A stretch of DNA of 7,529 bases from Nitrospiraceae bacterium UBA6898 (GTDB lineage Bacteria > Nitrospirota > Thermodesulfovibrionia > Thermodesulfovibrionales > UBA6898), in NCBI GenBank assembly GCA_002448975.1, contig DKBO01000180.1, forward strand, positions 4,209 to 11,737, read 5' to 3'. A program made the translations under genes and the position numbers. Below are positions 6,943 to 7,529 of this stretch, piece by piece; the stretch's first letter is position 1; the number at the start of each line of letters is the position of its first letter. The notes under the pieces were generated by a model. The model ran no database searches and was not told where the DNA came from. It saw only the letters and a program-made list of their open reading frames with translations.

Positions 6943-6986
6943 ACCACGGTAACGGTATAGGCAACGGTACAGATGAAGTCAGGCAT
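6939..6986 (-). CDS. Putative 15-residue leader peptide coupled to psd
   Basis: Below the usual size cut-off, this frame encodes MPDFICTVAYTVTVV and ends in TGA (6941-6939), which overlaps the psd start as ATGA. It has a near-perfect Shine-Dalgarno AAGGAGGT (7001-6994), 7 nt before its ATG. That site cannot serve psd directly, being about 50 nt away. The peptide has four valines and one isoleucine, with Val-Thr-Val-Val at the end. I recognise no family. It may act only through its translation, delivering ribosomes to psd; since it sits between branched-chain amino acid genes, a valine-sensing role is conceivable but speculative. Alternatively the psd protein could start further out on a non-standard codon, but in-frame upstream sequence offers only CTG after a stop, and psd already has a normal N-terminus. 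Confidence 0.5.
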   Translation of the reverse strand: MPDFICTVAYTVTVV

Positions 6987-7033
6987 TATGCGGACCTCCT
7001 TGTTTTCAGCCCTGCCTTCGCAGTTACCGGTAT
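6941..7033 (-). promoter_or_regulatory. Possible long-range stem masking the psd start
   Basis: In the minus-strand RNA, AUACCGGUAAC (7033-7023), beginning at the last base of the ilvC stop codon, can pair with GUUACCGUGGUAU (6953-6941). This gives eleven base pairs interrupted only by a 2-nt bulge. The 3' arm covers the end of the leader ORF and the first two bases of the psd ATG; the loop holds the leader's Shine-Dalgarno and start. A small CUGC-GAAG-GCAG hairpin (7023-7012) sits inside. Translation of the leader would open the stem. The pairing is read directly; regulation is inferred. Confidence 0.35.
6994..7001 (-). promoter_or_regulatory. Strong Shine-Dalgarno of the leader ORF before psd
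   Basis: AAGGAGGT on the minus strand is 7 nt before the ATG at 6986-6984. It is the strongest ribosome binding site in the window, yet serves a frame of only 15 codons; it is about 51 nt from the psd ATG, too far to serve it. Confidence 0.7.
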
Positions 7034-7529
7034 TATGCCTTTGACTTGTCCACCAGCTTGCTTTTTTTCAGCCAGGGCATCATGGCCCGGAGGCGACCTC
7101 CCACTTCCTCGATCTGATGCTTCTCACCCTTTCTGGTCAGAGCGTTGAAAACCGGCTTGTTCGCCCTGCATTCCAGCATCCATTCCCGAGCGAAAACACC
7201 GTCCTGGATCTCGGTAAGGATCTTTTTCATCTCCTTTTTCGTTTCTTCGGTCACAACCCTTGGACCGCGCGTCAGGTCCCCGTATTGGGCCGTGTTGCTG
7301 ATAGAGTAGCGCATATTGGAGATGCCGCCTTCGTAGATGAGGTCAACAATAAGCTTCACTTCGTGAAGGCACTCGAAATATGCCATCTCAGGAGCATACC
7401 CCGCCTCGACGAGCGTCTCGAACCCTGCCTGGATGAGCGAGGTAATGCCGCCGCAGAGCACTGCCTGCTCGCCGAAGAGGTCCGTCTCGGTCTCTTCCTT
7501 GAAGTTCGTCTCGATGACGCCGGCGCGCG
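7033..7529 (-). CDS. ilvC: Ketol-acid reductoisomerase, C-terminal part
   Basis: The C-terminal 164 residues of IlvC; the gene runs off the right edge, so the start and the NADPH-binding Rossmann domain are outside the window. IlvC isomerises and reduces 2-acetolactate (or 2-aceto-2-hydroxybutyrate) on the valine/isoleucine/leucine route. The visible part starts with VIETNFKEETETDLFGEQ, holding the Asp and Glu that bind the two Mg2+ ions. ECLHEVKLIVDLIYEGG carries the two other metal-binding Glu residues, and YSISNTAQYGD carries the substrate-binding Ser. The length of this part fits the class I (about 330-340 residue) enzyme without the extra repeat of class II plant and E. coli forms. The frame is open through the GTG at 7461, which is internal. 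The stop is TAA at 7035-7033, 90 nt before psd. Confidence 0.96.
   Translation of the reverse strand, partial: RAGVIETNFKEETETDLFGEQAVLCGGITSLIQAGFETLVEAGYAPEMAYFECLHEVKLIVDLIYEGGISNMRYSISNTAQYGDLTRGPRVVTEETKKEMKKILTEIQDGVFAREWMLECRANKPVFNALTRKGEKHQIEEVGGRLRAMMPWLKKSKLVDKSKA

Noticed and set aside
7033..7461. A separate 142-residue gene beginning at the GTG at 7461
   Set aside because: The frame continues to the window edge with the conserved KARI metal-binding region; the GTG is an internal valine codon.

Overview
The window comes from a Gram-negative bacterial chromosome of moderate G+C. It holds a lipid A-type acyltransferase and the gene order ilvC-psd-pssA-leuA, which I know best from Geobacter-like Desulfobacterota and related lineages such as Nitrospirota. 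That lineage call is an inference from synteny and protein style. No mobile element, CRISPR array, rRNA or complete tRNA is visible.

Layout. Positions 1-342 (plus strand) are the 3' end of a YeeE/YedE-type sulfur transport membrane protein. A 129 bp convergent gap follows. Everything from 472 to the right edge is on the minus strand, so read in transcription order it starts at the right edge. First comes the C-terminal half of ketol-acid reductoisomerase (ilvC, running off the edge). Next are a proposed 15-codon leader ORF (6986-6939), phosphatidylserine decarboxylase (psd), phosphatidylserine synthase (pssA) and 2-isopropylmalate synthase (leuA). After a 225 bp gap with two hairpins come a Lon-family AAA+ protease of the LonB/LonC type and an LpxL/HtrB-like acyltransferase.

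How the genes work together. ilvC and leuA are branched-chain amino acid genes: IlvC works on the common valine/isoleucine path and LeuA takes 2-ketoisovalerate into the leucine path. Between them lie the two consecutive steps that make phosphatidylethanolamine: PssA makes phosphatidylserine and Psd decarboxylates it. The second unit pairs a cytoplasmic protease with an inner-membrane lipid acyltransferase. Translation is tightly chained. Leader/psd, psd/pssA, pssA/leuA and lon/acyltransferase each share a 4-nt ATGA or GTGA stop-start overlap, and psd and the acyltransferase have no Shine-Dalgarno of their own.

The genes are mostly ordinary housekeeping genes. The most interesting part is the ilvC-psd junction. 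A consensus Shine-Dalgarno there drives a short, valine-containing reading frame whose stop overlaps the psd start. An imperfect 11-bp long-range stem can also cover that start. Other points worth a look are Ser-Ser in place of the usual Gly-Ser at the Psd self-cleavage site, a Met in the Lon-like Walker A loop, and the strong unexplained hairpins upstream of the Lon-like gene.
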